Below, one piece after another: positions 36,723 to 45,610 of a stretch of DNA of 59,519 nt (the stretch's first letter is position 1; each line of letters starts with the position of its first letter). Under the pieces are notes generated by a model. That model ran no database searches and had not been told where the DNA came from. It saw only the letters and a program-made list of their open reading frames with translations. The position numbers and the translations under genes are program-made. Source of the stretch: Saprospiraceae bacterium (GTDB lineage Bacteria > Bacteroidota > Bacteroidia > Chitinophagales > Saprospiraceae). Location of the stretch: NCBI GenBank assembly GCA_016717145.1, contig JADKGD010000023.1:1-59519 (forward strand). Direction: 5' to 3'.

Positions 36723-37736
36723 ATGTTACAAAAAAAAATGCAATATCTGATTATCATTTTATGCATAGGATCGGGATGCAAATCATCTTTATCTGAGCAT
36801 AAAAGCACAACAATAATGGTAACAGATACCTTCATTCAACATACAGAAACTGTAAAAAAAGACACCATAAAGAATACAGTGACTAAAGAATATTTGATGC
36901 ATGCTAAGACTAAAGCAGCTCCAAAAATTTTTAAAAAAAATCCTGATCCTATAAAAAAGGATATAGACAAACATGGTGAAAGTGACATTAAAAAAAGCAC
37001 TAAAAGTCCTGCGGAAGTATTGCCAGATATCAAAACAAGTTCAAATATTGTAAAAGAAGAAACGATCTCCAAAAACCCGCCACTGTTTAATCCTAAAAGT
37101 CCTGATCATAGTATATTTAATGCCATATTGCAGAAGTATGTTTCAATTTCGGGTAAAGTCAATTATAAGGGTTTAAAATTAGTTTCATCAATGATTGACA
37201 AATATTTATTTGAACTTGCTTCTATCGAAAATATTGAGTATCTGTCATATGAAGATCAATTGTCTTTTTGGATAAATGTTTATAATGCTGCAACACTACA
37301 ACTCATTGTGAAACATTATCCTGTCAAAAGCATTAAGGATATCAATAAAGGTCAACCATGGGATATAAAATTTATCATGATAGAAAATAAAATAATATCA
37401 CTTAATGACCTTGAAAACAACATACTCAGAAAAAAGTATAAGGATGCTCGCGTTCATTTTGTTTTAAATTGTGCTGCTAAATCTTGTCCACCATTGACTA
37501 ATATAGCTTTTACTAAAGATAACTTGTACACAATGATGGAAGACAAAACAAGGGAATTTATCAATAGTTCTGAAAATATAATACTGAAAGACAGGATTCA
37601 GATTTCACCTATTTTTGAATGGTATAAATCTGATTTCGATAATGTTTTTATGTTTATTTCTACATATAGCAGCATTAAGCCTGAGAAAGGAACTTTGATC
37701 GGGTATGGAAATTATAATTGGTCGCTAAACGAATAA
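36723..37736 (+). CDS. DUF547 domain lipoprotein
   Basis: The 337-aa protein has a lipoprotein signal with GSGC (Cys19). A low-complexity lysine-rich stretch of about 100 residues leads to the DUF547 domain (about 125-330), with LSFWINVYNAATLQLIV, HYPVKSIKDI and FVLNCAAKSCPPL; the conserved cysteines suggest a peptidase-like or disulfide-bearing fold. Function of DUF547 proteins is unknown. The next gene starts 3 bases after its stop, so both are in one operon. Confidence 0.8.
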   Translation: MLQKKMQYLIIILCIGSGCKSSLSEHKSTTIMVTDTFIQHTETVKKDTIKNTVTKEYLMHAKTKAAPKIFKKNPDPIKKDIDKHGESDIKKSTKSPAEVLPDIKTSSNIVKEETISKNPPLFNPKSPDHSIFNAILQKYVSISGKVNYKGLKLVSSMIDKYLFELASIENIEYLSYEDQLSFWINVYNAATLQLIVKHYPVKSIKDINKGQPWDIKFIMIENKIISLNDLENNILRKKYKDARVHFVLNCAAKSCPPLTNIAFTKDNLYTMMEDKTREFINSSENIILKDRIQISPIFEWYKSDFDNVFMFISTYSSIKPEKGTLIGYGNYNWSLNE

Positions 37737-37739
37737 AAA

Positions 37740-38693
37740 ATGGAAATTGTTTTTTTAGATGCATTTACGAATAACCCCGGAGACATCTCATTTGAGGCTC
37801 TTGAGGCTTTAGGTCATTTTAAAGCTTATCATAGAACAAGTTTGGATGAATTGCCTGCGAGAGTTCAAAATGCAGAAATTGTCATTGTCAATAAGTTTGT
37901 TATAAATGATGAAGCGCTTAAATATATGCCCAATGTTAAATACATAGTAGTTGCTGCAACTGGATTTAATAATATAGATATTAATGCTGTAAAGAACCAA
38001 AATATTCCTGTGAGCAATGTAGTAGGATATAGTACAAATTCGGTTACACAACATGTTTTTGCAGCTATTTTTACTATATTAAATAAGCTGTCATACTATG
38101 ATTCAGAAGTTAAAAAAGGTCGTTGGTCACAGAGTCCCGACTTTTGTTTTTATGATCATTCTATAACAGAAGTGGCAGGATCGTGTCTTGGTGTTTATGG
38201 ATACGGCGCCATTGGAAGTCGTGTATGTGAGGTAGCAAATATTTTGGGTATGCAGGTCATTGCTACAAATAGGAATACGTCCAAACCTCAAAAAGATTAT
38301 ATAACTTTTGTATCGGATAATGAATTATTTGCACAATCCGACATTTTATCTCTACATGCTCCTTTAAATGATGAAACCGCAGGAATAGTAAATAAAGATA
38401 CTTTAAAAATGATGAAACAAAATGCTATCATAATCAATACCAGTAGAGGTGGATTAATCAAAGAAAATGATCTTTTTTACGCCTTGGATCATAATTTAAT
38501 TGCCGGTGCAGCATTGGATGTAATGATAAGTGAACCGCCACATTATTCAAATCCACTGGTAAATCATCAAAAATGTTTGGTAACGCCACATATTGCCTGG
38601 GCAAGTACACATGCAAGGACAAAACTCTTAGAAGGCATAGCTTCAAACATCGTTTGCTTTCAGCAGGGCAAGATTCAAAACCCAATATATTAA
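37740..38693 (+). CDS. D-2-hydroxyacid dehydrogenase
   Basis: The 317-aa NAD-dependent enzyme is of the glycerate/lactate dehydrogenase superfamily. The NAD-binding motif GVYGYGAIGSRVCEVA lies at about 150-165, followed by SDILSLHAPLNDETAG, INTSRGGLIKENDL with the substrate-binding arginine, and the catalytic histidine in VTPHIAWAS. It resembles glycerate (hydroxypyruvate) dehydrogenases of Bacteroidota, but the exact 2-keto acid cannot be fixed. It is coupled to the DUF547 gene with a 3-base gap. Confidence 0.85.
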   Translation: MEIVFLDAFTNNPGDISFEALEALGHFKAYHRTSLDELPARVQNAEIVIVNKFVINDEALKYMPNVKYIVVAATGFNNIDINAVKNQNIPVSNVVGYSTNSVTQHVFAAIFTILNKLSYYDSEVKKGRWSQSPDFCFYDHSITEVAGSCLGVYGYGAIGSRVCEVANILGMQVIATNRNTSKPQKDYITFVSDNELFAQSDILSLHAPLNDETAGIVNKDTLKMMKQNAIIINTSRGGLIKENDLFYALDHNLIAGAALDVMISEPPHYSNPLVNHQKCLVTPHIAWASTHARTKLLEGIASNIVCFQQGKIQNPIY

Positions 38694-38834
38694 CACAACA
38701 TTGCTGTTTATAATGAATGTGAGTGACCTCACCATTCGTTTTGGAAGGATAAATTGGACATAATAAATTTAATGGTGGATTTAATATAATACATTTGATT
38801 CATACTTAAAATAACATATTTATTAAATAGTAAT

Positions 38835-39607
38835 ATGGATGTAGTTGTCATTTGTATAGCCGCTTTTTCAGGATCATTGCTTACATTTTTTTCAGGATTT
38901 GGATTGGGAACAATACTGACGCCAGTTTTTATTTTATTCTTCCCTATAGAGATTGCTGTAACACTCACGGGTATTGTACATTTTTTGAATAATATTTTTA
39001 ATTATTATTGACTTTCGAAAACATCAATTGGTTGATTGCGCTTAAATTCTCAAGCACAGCGATTATCTTTGCATGGATGGGATCAAGGCTGTTGTCGTTC
39101 GTTGCGCTTGACATCCTAGTGTATCAATATGAATTATTTGATCATGTGTTTACCATATCCATAATTAAAATTATGATGGCTATGTTAATGCTTATTTTTT
39201 TATTTATCGAAGTACATCCTAAATTAAGTAAGTTAACATTTTCAAATGATAAAATTTTTATGGGTGGTGCTGTAAGTGGTTTTTTTGGTGGGTTGGCAGG
39301 TTTTCAGGGGGCGCTCAGAAGTATGTTTTTATTAAAGTTCAACCTAACAAAAGAAGGATTTATTGCAACGGGTATTTTTATTGCTTGTATGATAGATATT
39401 ACCCGGTTAAGCATTTATTTAACGTATTTTAAAGGTATCACGATAAACGATCACAAAACTTTACTTTTAGCTTCGGTCATTTCAGCATTTGCAGGTGCTT
39501 ATCTTGGTAGTAAACTCATAAAGAAAGTTACTATAAAAACAGTTCAGATCATTGTCTCCTTTTTGTTGGCAATATTGGCACTTTTATTATTATTTGGAAT
39601 TTTGTAA
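38835..39607 (+). CDS. TauE/SafE family anion exporter, frameshifted
   Basis: The gene starts with MDVVVICIAAFSGSLLTFFS at 38835 and runs to a stop at 39009. A missing base in the A run near 39000 then restores NNIFKLLLTFENINW and the remaining 200 aa (39008-39607). The corrected protein of about 257 aa has 7-8 membrane helices. TauE repeat landmarks are FSGFGLGTILTPVF in the first half and GAVSGFFGGLAGFQGALRS in the second. Members export sulfite, sulfoacetate or other anions. No sulfur gene lies beside it, although a sulfonate-type ABC locus is 14 kb away. Confidence 0.8.
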
Positions 39608-39702
39608 TGCTATAAAAAAAAATTAAGTGAACTTCAATATTAATATTGAAATTAAGTTTAAAATATTTACCAAATCAATATTATATGTTCATAATATAAA
39701 TT

Positions 39703-39710
39703 TATCTTTG
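39703..39710 (+). promoter_or_regulatory. Likely -7 box of the DUF1508-OmpA gene
   Basis: TATCTTTG fits TAnnTTTG and ends 38 bases before the ATG at 39749. The -33 region is poor. Confidence 0.4.
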
Positions 39711-39748
39711 CTTACATTATATTTTTTAATATTTAAAAATGATTATTT

Positions 39749-41654
39749 ATGAGCCAAACCACACATTGGGATGATGACTATTTACCTTGTTCTGAATATC
39801 TGGGCATAGAAGTGGATGAAAATGGTATTCACCGTTTTAATGAAAAGGATAAATTCTATTTTTCCTTAATAGATCATGGAATAGTAGCCCTTCGTAGTGA
39901 AGGATATGCCACTGAATCCGGAAGAGAAAATGGCGTTGCCTCTGTTTTAAAAAATCTGAATATTAAGGAACAATATGTTACCAGAAAGCTTCCGGATGGA
40001 AGATGGGTGTTGTCACTAAAAGCAGGAAATAATCAGGAGATTGCCCGCTCATGTCCTGAAGATACTGAAGAAGAAGCTTTGTCATATCTACCGACTGAAA
40101 GAGCTAAATTTGCAGCTGAGTTTTTAAGATTGGCATCTATAGAAGCTGGTACTATTCCTCAGGATAATGTGGCTTTCGCTCCTGATAATGATGATGAATC
40201 TCAAAAAGTAAGCGATGACTATATGATTTGTAGAGAGTATGAAGAAAAAATTGCTTCTATTTCTTCAGACCATAAAGATTTTATTTCTTTTCAGCATGAA
40301 AAAACCGGAAAACATTATTTTGCCTGGATTGATGGTAATAAAATAATAATGAGAAGCGAAGGATATCCTACTACGGCGGCTCGGGATAATGGCATACAAT
40401 CGGTCATTAAAAATAGGGATATTGAAGAAAGATTTAGTCTTGAAACCCATCATGGTGCTTACTTTTTTAGTTTTAAAAGCAGGCAATCATCAGGAAATAG
40501 CCAGAACTTGTCCATTTTCTACTGAGGCGGAGGCATTAGCATATCTTCCTAGCCAAAGATCAAAAGTTAATTCAGCAATAATAACTTCAACTGATCAAAT
40601 TTCAGACGATTACTTAATATGCAGGGAATACCAGGAAAATGTTGATAAATCTAATATTGATAAAGATGGATTTATAAAATTTCAACATGATCATACGCAC
40701 AAATATTACTTTTCATGGGTTACTCAGGATGGGGAAATAATATTGCGAAGCGAAGGATATCCTACGGCAAGCGCGAGGGATAAGGGTATGGAATCGGTAA
40801 AGAAAAACCGGGATATAAGGGAACGATTTAAAGTCGAAGAGCACCATGGCGCATATTTTTTAATTCTTAAAGCAGGAAATAATCAGGAAATAGGCAGATC
40901 TTGCCCAAAAGAATCTGAGGCTGCTCTTTGGGCACTTTTAGGACCTAAAGTTGAAGCTCCTATAGCTGCAATCGCAGCTGCGACTATTGTAACACCAATT
41001 GTTTCTGCTGTTGTGCCAAATGTTGTAGCCAAAGAAGAAAAAACTGTTGTTTCTGCACCTGCAGTTGCTGATAATTCAGGGTTTAATTGGTGGTGGCTAC
41101 TGCCTTTATTGCTTTTAATTCCATTAATATTTTGGTACAAATCATGCGGGAATACTTCTTCAGTATCTGTTGTTGCACCTGTTCAGGATACAATGATACA
41201 AACAACGACAATCGCTGATACAGCGGTCGCTAAAACTCCTCCTGCAATACCAAGTTGCGATTTGAACTGGATCTTATTTGATTTTAATAAATATGTTATC
41301 AACAGTAGCGCCAACACGGAATTGCTTGAAATGGCTGGAATTTTAAAAGAGAATCCAACATACAAAGGAATTTTAAAAGCATTTACCGATGCAAGAGGTT
41401 CTGATGAGTATAATCAAAGATTATCTGAAAATAGGGCAAATGCTGCTAAAGATATACTGATAGGTGCTGGTATTGATGTAAATAGACTTTCCATAACGGC
41501 ATCCAGCGAGACCGACCCAATTGCAATAAATACCGATGATGATTCAGGAAGACATTTTAATAGAAGAGTGGAACTTTATATTCAGGATGAAAATGGTAAA
41601 GATATTTGTAAATCGATTGCACCGGAAGTTCCTGCAGATCTCAAGATTAAATGA
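39749..41654 (+). CDS. Three DUF1508 repeats, membrane helix and OmpA domain; frameshifted
   Basis: The gene is split by one extra T in the T6 run near 40465. Corrected, it gives HHGAYFLVLKAGNHQEIARTC and one protein of about 635 aa. Three DUF1508 (YegP-type) units start near 39780, 40215 and 40610; each has YLxCxEY, FYFSxxxxxxxxLRSEGYxT and LKAGNxQEIxRxCP. A helix WWWLLPLLLLIPLIFWY precedes an OmpA C-terminal domain (WILFDFNKYVINSSA; FTDARGSDEYNQRLSENRA; FNRRVELYI). There is no signal peptide, so the repeats should be cytoplasmic and the OmpA domain periplasmic. Function unknown. Confidence 0.8.
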
Positions 41655-41657
41655 TAT

Positions 41658-41839
41658 TAATTTAACGTGAGTTCGGCGAATAAAACAATCATTTATAAGG
41701 CTTTATGTTAAAGTCAGTGTTAGATTTTTACCATAAAACCCTGACAGGGTTACAAATGCAAATACACATAATTTTGGCGGGATTTTTGCTATATTATGCA
41801 AAAATCATGACAAAATCACATCGAACTCACGTTAATTTA
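41658..41839. mobile_element. MITE-like inverted-repeat element, copy 1
   Basis: The ends are inverted copies sharing TTAACGTGAGTTCG (left, 41662-41675) and CGAACTCACGTTAA (right, 41822-41835). The inside holds the palindrome AACCCTGACAGGGTT (41737-41751) and a stem GATTTTTGC/GCAAAAATC. It begins 3 bases after the stop of the DUF1508-OmpA gene. It has no coding capacity. The same ends and inner boxes recur at 45357-45583, which shows it is a dispersed repeat. Confidence 0.75.
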
Positions 41840-41911
41840 ATTTTGGCAAAACTAAATTTCCATTCAGAATAACTAACTTGTTAAGATAAATATTTTTTAT
41901 ATGGTTTAACG

Positions 41912-41949
41912 CATCAACTAGTTTCCTAATTAGTTGATGTTTTTTTTTT
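41912..41949 (+). terminator. Strong Rho-independent terminator
   Basis: CATCAACTA pairs with TAGTTGATG around a 10-base loop and is followed directly by ten T. It could end transcripts of the DUF1508-OmpA gene or of a short RNA starting in or after the inverted-repeat element. Confidence 0.85.
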
Positions 41950-42095
41950 ATATGGCTGAAGAACAATATATCATTTTGTTTATTTAGAGAAACCTGGCTT
42001 AAAAGAAAGAGATTTTAATGATATTATTAATTTCTACCATCTGAATTCATTTAAAAATGATAGTTTTGACCTTAGTTTAAACACAATGTACCTTT

Positions 42096-42767
42096 ATGAA
42101 ACACTTAGTAGCTCCATCTGTGCTTTCTGCTGATTTTGGCAATCTGCAATCTGACCTTAAAATGATTAATGAATCTGGTGCAGATTGGCTGCATGTGGAT
42201 GTAATGGATGGTAACTTTGTGCCTAATATTTCTTTTGGACCGGATATTATTAAAGTAATAAAACACCATTGCAGTAAACCACTTGATGTCCATTTGATGA
42301 TTGAAGGCCCTGAAAGATATATTGAAACATTCAGACAAGCGGGAGCTGACAATATTAGCGTCCATTTTGAAGCTTGCCCACACTTGCATAGAACCATTCA
42401 ACAAATCAAAGCAACAGGGGCAAAAGCAGGAGTAGCCTTAAACCCGCATACACCAGTGACACTACTTGAGGACATAATTGAAGATCTGGATATTGTAATT
42501 CTGATGAGTGTCAATCCTGGTTTCGGTGGACAGAAATTCATATACCAAACCTTACATAAGATCAAAAGTCTGAAAGATATGATAATTACAAGAAATACAA
42601 ATACATTAATTGAGGTTGATGGTGGTGTTGGGCTTCAAAATGCTGAAGCAATTTTGCAGGCAGGTGCAGACATTTTAGTGGCTGGGAATAGTGTATTTAA
42701 AACAGAAAACCCGACTCTAGCCATCTATTCGCTTAAAAATTTAGGTATCAAAGGACTATTTGTCTAG
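42096..42767 (+). CDS. rpe: Ribulose-phosphate 3-epimerase
   Basis: Rpe interconverts ribulose-5-phosphate and xylulose-5-phosphate in the pentose phosphate pathway. The 223-aa TIM barrel shows VAPSVLSADFGNL, WLHVDVMDGNFVPNISFGP (metal-binding His and catalytic Asp), HLMIEGPERYI, VLMSVNPGFGGQKF and IEVDGGVGLQNA, all family signatures. Confidence 0.95.
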   Translation: MKHLVAPSVLSADFGNLQSDLKMINESGADWLHVDVMDGNFVPNISFGPDIIKVIKHHCSKPLDVHLMIEGPERYIETFRQAGADNISVHFEACPHLHRTIQQIKATGAKAGVALNPHTPVTLLEDIIEDLDIVILMSVNPGFGGQKFIYQTLHKIKSLKDMIITRNTNTLIEVDGGVGLQNAEAILQAGADILVAGNSVFKTENPTLAIYSLKNLGIKGLFV

Positions 42768-42832
42768 GTTCTTCATCAAAGACTATACTAAGTTTTTTAA
42801 ATCTATCGTTTCGTTGTTATATTTTTTAGTTT

Positions 42833-45358
42833 ATGACATTAAGATTGTTCTTTTTATTTCTTTGGACTGCTTTAATATATGACTTAAACGGGCAGGTTGT
42901 TTTTGGTGTAATTAGAGATATTGACAATAATTCAGGTATTGATTTTGTAACTGTATATGTTGAAGGATCAGCTGGAGCCGTTGAATCAGATCTCAATGGT
43001 CAATATAGAATCGAAGTGATTGAGAATCAAAAAGCTATTTTAAAATTTTCCAGATTGGGTTATTCAGATTTATCCGTTCAGGTAGAAGGTATGAAAAAGG
43101 GTCATAAAAGAAATATAAATGTAAAAATGATTCCTAAATCTTCAGATCTCGAAATTGTGGTGCGTGCTGCAAAAATTGAAGATGTAGGTATGGTTAGAGA
43201 AGAAGTTACAGAACTTAAATTACTACCTACTGCTTCAGGTAATTTTGAAAGCATTCTTCCTCATATTGCACTAGGTGTCAGTTCCGGCTCAGGTGGCGAA
43301 CTTACTTCACAATACAATGTCAGAGGAGGAAATTATGACGAAAATTTGATTTATGTCAATGATTTTGAAATTTTCAGACCACAACTTATCAGAAGTGGAC
43401 AACAAGAAGGGCTTAGTTTTCCCAATATAGACATGATCAGAGACCTTGAGTTTTCTTCAGGGGGATTTGAAAGCAAATATGGGGATAAATTGTCCTCTGT
43501 ACTGGATATACGCTATAAAAGACCTGAAGAAATGCGGGCCAGTGTAGTAGGGAGTCTTCTTGGTGCTTCGACACACATCGAAGGAAGTAAGAGATTAGGG
43601 CCAAATGCATATAATAAGTTTCGATATCTGCTTGGCGCAAGATTCAAATCTAATGCTTATCTTCTGGGAAGTTCTGACATAAAGGGTGAATATGTACCAA
43701 CTTTTTTAGATGTTCAGGCATTCTTAAGTTATGAGATTTCAAAAGTATTTCAAGTCGGATTTATATCTAATTACAATGCAAGTAATTACAATTTTAAACC
43801 ATCTTCAGGTAAAAGTAAAAAAGGAACTATTGATTTTCAATTGGAATTAAATACACTTTTTGAAGGACAGGAAAGAGACAATTTTACGTATGGAATGACA
43901 GGGCTTTCTTTCACCTACGTCCCTGATCGAAAAAAAAATCCAATGTATATGAAATTGTTGGCTTCTTCATACAGAGCTATTGAGGAAGAAAAATTTGACA
44001 TCCTTGGATATTATAGACTTTCTCAAATAGAAACCGCATTAGGTGAAAATACAGGACAAGAAATTGCTGTACTAGGAACAGGAACCCAACATATCAACGC
44101 AAGAAACTACCTTTTTAATACTATTTCAAATGTAGAATACAAGGGTGGAATAGAATGGCAACTGGAAAAAACAGAAAGTGGTCAGGAGAGAAATCACTTT
44201 ATTCAGTGGGGTGCAAAATTTCAGACTGAACAGTTTGATGATATATTGAACGAATGGGAAAGAATAGATTCGGCTGGATATTCTCTACCTTATACAGGTT
44301 CAGAAATACCGCTTTCAAAAGTATTGAAGTCCAATAATCTAATTCAGAATAATAGAATGCAGGGATTTGTGCAAGATGCATTTACCATAAAAAGTAAATT
44401 GAATGAAGTCAAAATATCATTTGGGACGAGGCTTTCTTACAGATCTTTGAGTGGAGAATTTTTTGCCAGTCCCCGGGTTCAGATTTTATATAAGCCATTG
44501 GCATGGGACAAAGATATATCCTTTAAATTGTCAGGTGGTATATACAATCAGTTGCCATTGTACAGAGAAATGAGGAGACCCGATGGAAGTGTAAACACAA
44601 AGTTACAATCTCAAAAATCTTTACACCTTGTTGCCGGGCTGTCTTATGATTTTACCTGGGAAAAAATTAGCAACAGGCCATTTAGAATCATATCTGAGAT
44701 TTATTATAAAAAACTATCAGATATGGTATCTTACGAGCTTGATAATGTCAGAATAAGATATGCCGGTGAAAATAATTCTACAGGATATATTATGGGATGG
44801 GATTTTAGAATTAACGGTGAGTTTGTCCCGGGTGCTGAGTCATGGATTAATCTGTCATTTCTTACTGCACGGGAAAGTATTAATGGAGTAGACCATAAAA
44901 GGTATCAGGTGATTGATTCTGCGCGTGTTCCGGTTACTGTCAGTACGGTACCTAGACCTACAGATCAATTAATGACATTAAATATGTTTTTCCAGGATTA
45001 TTTACCAAAAAATGAAAACGTAAAAGTTAATATTAACCTTTCTGTCGGTACTGGTCTGCCATATGGGCCGAGACTTAATAATGTAGAATTTAGAAATTTT
45101 TTCCGATTAAAGCCATACCATAGAGTGGATATCGGTTTTTCTTTTCAACTTTGGAAAAAAGAGTGGGTTAATCGGAAACCAAACCACCCTTTGCGATTTG
45201 CACAAAACAGTTGGATCAGCGTAGAGGCTTTCAATCTTCTTCAAATATCAAATCAGGCCTCAGTTAACTGGATTAAAACCCTTGCGAACCAGGAATACGC
45301 TTTGCCAAATAATCTGACAGGTAGAAGAATCAATGTAAGATGGAGGGTAGATTTTTAA
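42833..45358 (+). CDS. TonB-dependent receptor with carboxypeptidase-like N-domain
   Basis: The 841-aa protein has a signal peptide (ends DLNGQ, residue 21). A carboxypeptidase-regulatory-like domain (about 22-105: VVFGVIRDIDNNSGIDFVTV, ESDLNGQYRIEV) is followed by the plug (SQYNVRGGNYDENLIYVNDF; FESKYGDKLSSVLDI) and a 22-strand-type barrel ending in the C-terminal strand GRRINVRWRVDF. It imports a substrate across the outer membrane with TonB energy. No SusD-like partner is adjacent, so the substrate is unknown. Its stop codon lies at the edge of an inverted-repeat element. Confidence 0.9.
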   Translation: MTLRLFFLFLWTALIYDLNGQVVFGVIRDIDNNSGIDFVTVYVEGSAGAVESDLNGQYRIEVIENQKAILKFSRLGYSDLSVQVEGMKKGHKRNINVKMIPKSSDLEIVVRAAKIEDVGMVREEVTELKLLPTASGNFESILPHIALGVSSGSGGELTSQYNVRGGNYDENLIYVNDFEIFRPQLIRSGQQEGLSFPNIDMIRDLEFSSGGFESKYGDKLSSVLDIRYKRPEEMRASVVGSLLGASTHIEGSKRLGPNAYNKFRYLLGARFKSNAYLLGSSDIKGEYVPTFLDVQAFLSYEISKVFQVGFISNYNASNYNFKPSSGKSKKGTIDFQLELNTLFEGQERDNFTYGMTGLSFTYVPDRKKNPMYMKLLASSYRAIEEEKFDILGYYRLSQIETALGENTGQEIAVLGTGTQHINARNYLFNTISNVEYKGGIEWQLEKTESGQERNHFIQWGAKFQTEQFDDILNEWERIDSAGYSLPYTGSEIPLSKVLKSNNLIQNNRMQGFVQDAFTIKSKLNEVKISFGTRLSYRSLSGEFFASPRVQILYKPLAWDKDISFKLSGGIYNQLPLYREMRRPDGSVNTKLQSQKSLHLVAGLSYDFTWEKISNRPFRIISEIYYKKLSDMVSYELDNVRIRYAGENNSTGYIMGWDFRINGEFVPGAESWINLSFLTARESINGVDHKRYQVIDSARVPVTVSTVPRPTDQLMTLNMFFQDYLPKNENVKVNINLSVGTGLPYGPRLNNVEFRNFFRLKPYHRVDIGFSFQLWKKEWVNRKPNHPLRFAQNSWISVEAFNLLQISNQASVNWIKTLANQEYALPNNLTGRRINVRWRVDF

Positions 45359-45583
45359 ATTAACGTGAGTTCGATGCAAAATTTAGAGAATATCTATTAT
45401 TTATAATTTAATTTGATAGTATTATGAAGTAATATAACCCTGAAAGGGTTATATATTAGTTACCACGGGTGAAAACCCGTGGTAAAAAGAGTCAAGAACA
45501 CATGTTTTGGCGAGATTTTTGCTTAAAAAATGCAAAAATCATGACAAAATAATACTAACTATTCATCGAACTCACATTAAATT
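45357..45583. mobile_element. MITE-like inverted-repeat element, copy 2
   Basis: Left end AAATTAACGTGAGTTCGATG (45357-45376) and right end CATCGAACTCACATTAAATT (about 45564-45583) are inverted copies. Inside are the palindromes AACCCTGAAAGGGTT (45436-45450) and TACCACGGGT/ACCCGTGGTA (45461-45484). A box also found in copy 1, TTTTGGCG then GATTTTTGC and ATGCAAAAATCATGACAAAA, follows at 45505-45550. It overlaps the last base or two of the upstream receptor gene's stop codon. It has no coding capacity. Confidence 0.75.
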
Positions 45584-45610
45584 ATTATCTCCCATTCCAA
45601 AATAAACAAA

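Larger units (their letters stand above)
41655..42095. other. Intergenic region with an inverted-repeat element and a terminator
   Basis: The gap of 441 bases holds the miniature element at 41658-41839 and the terminator at 41912-41949. The rest (41950-42095) is AT-rich leader of rpe. No small ORF or RNA gene was recognised with confidence. Confidence 0.65.

Noticed and set aside
38701..38760. Hairpin after the D-2-hydroxyacid dehydrogenase gene (GAATGTGAG with CTCACCATTC)
   Set aside because: The stem needs a bulge and has only a weak T tract, so a terminator call is not supported.
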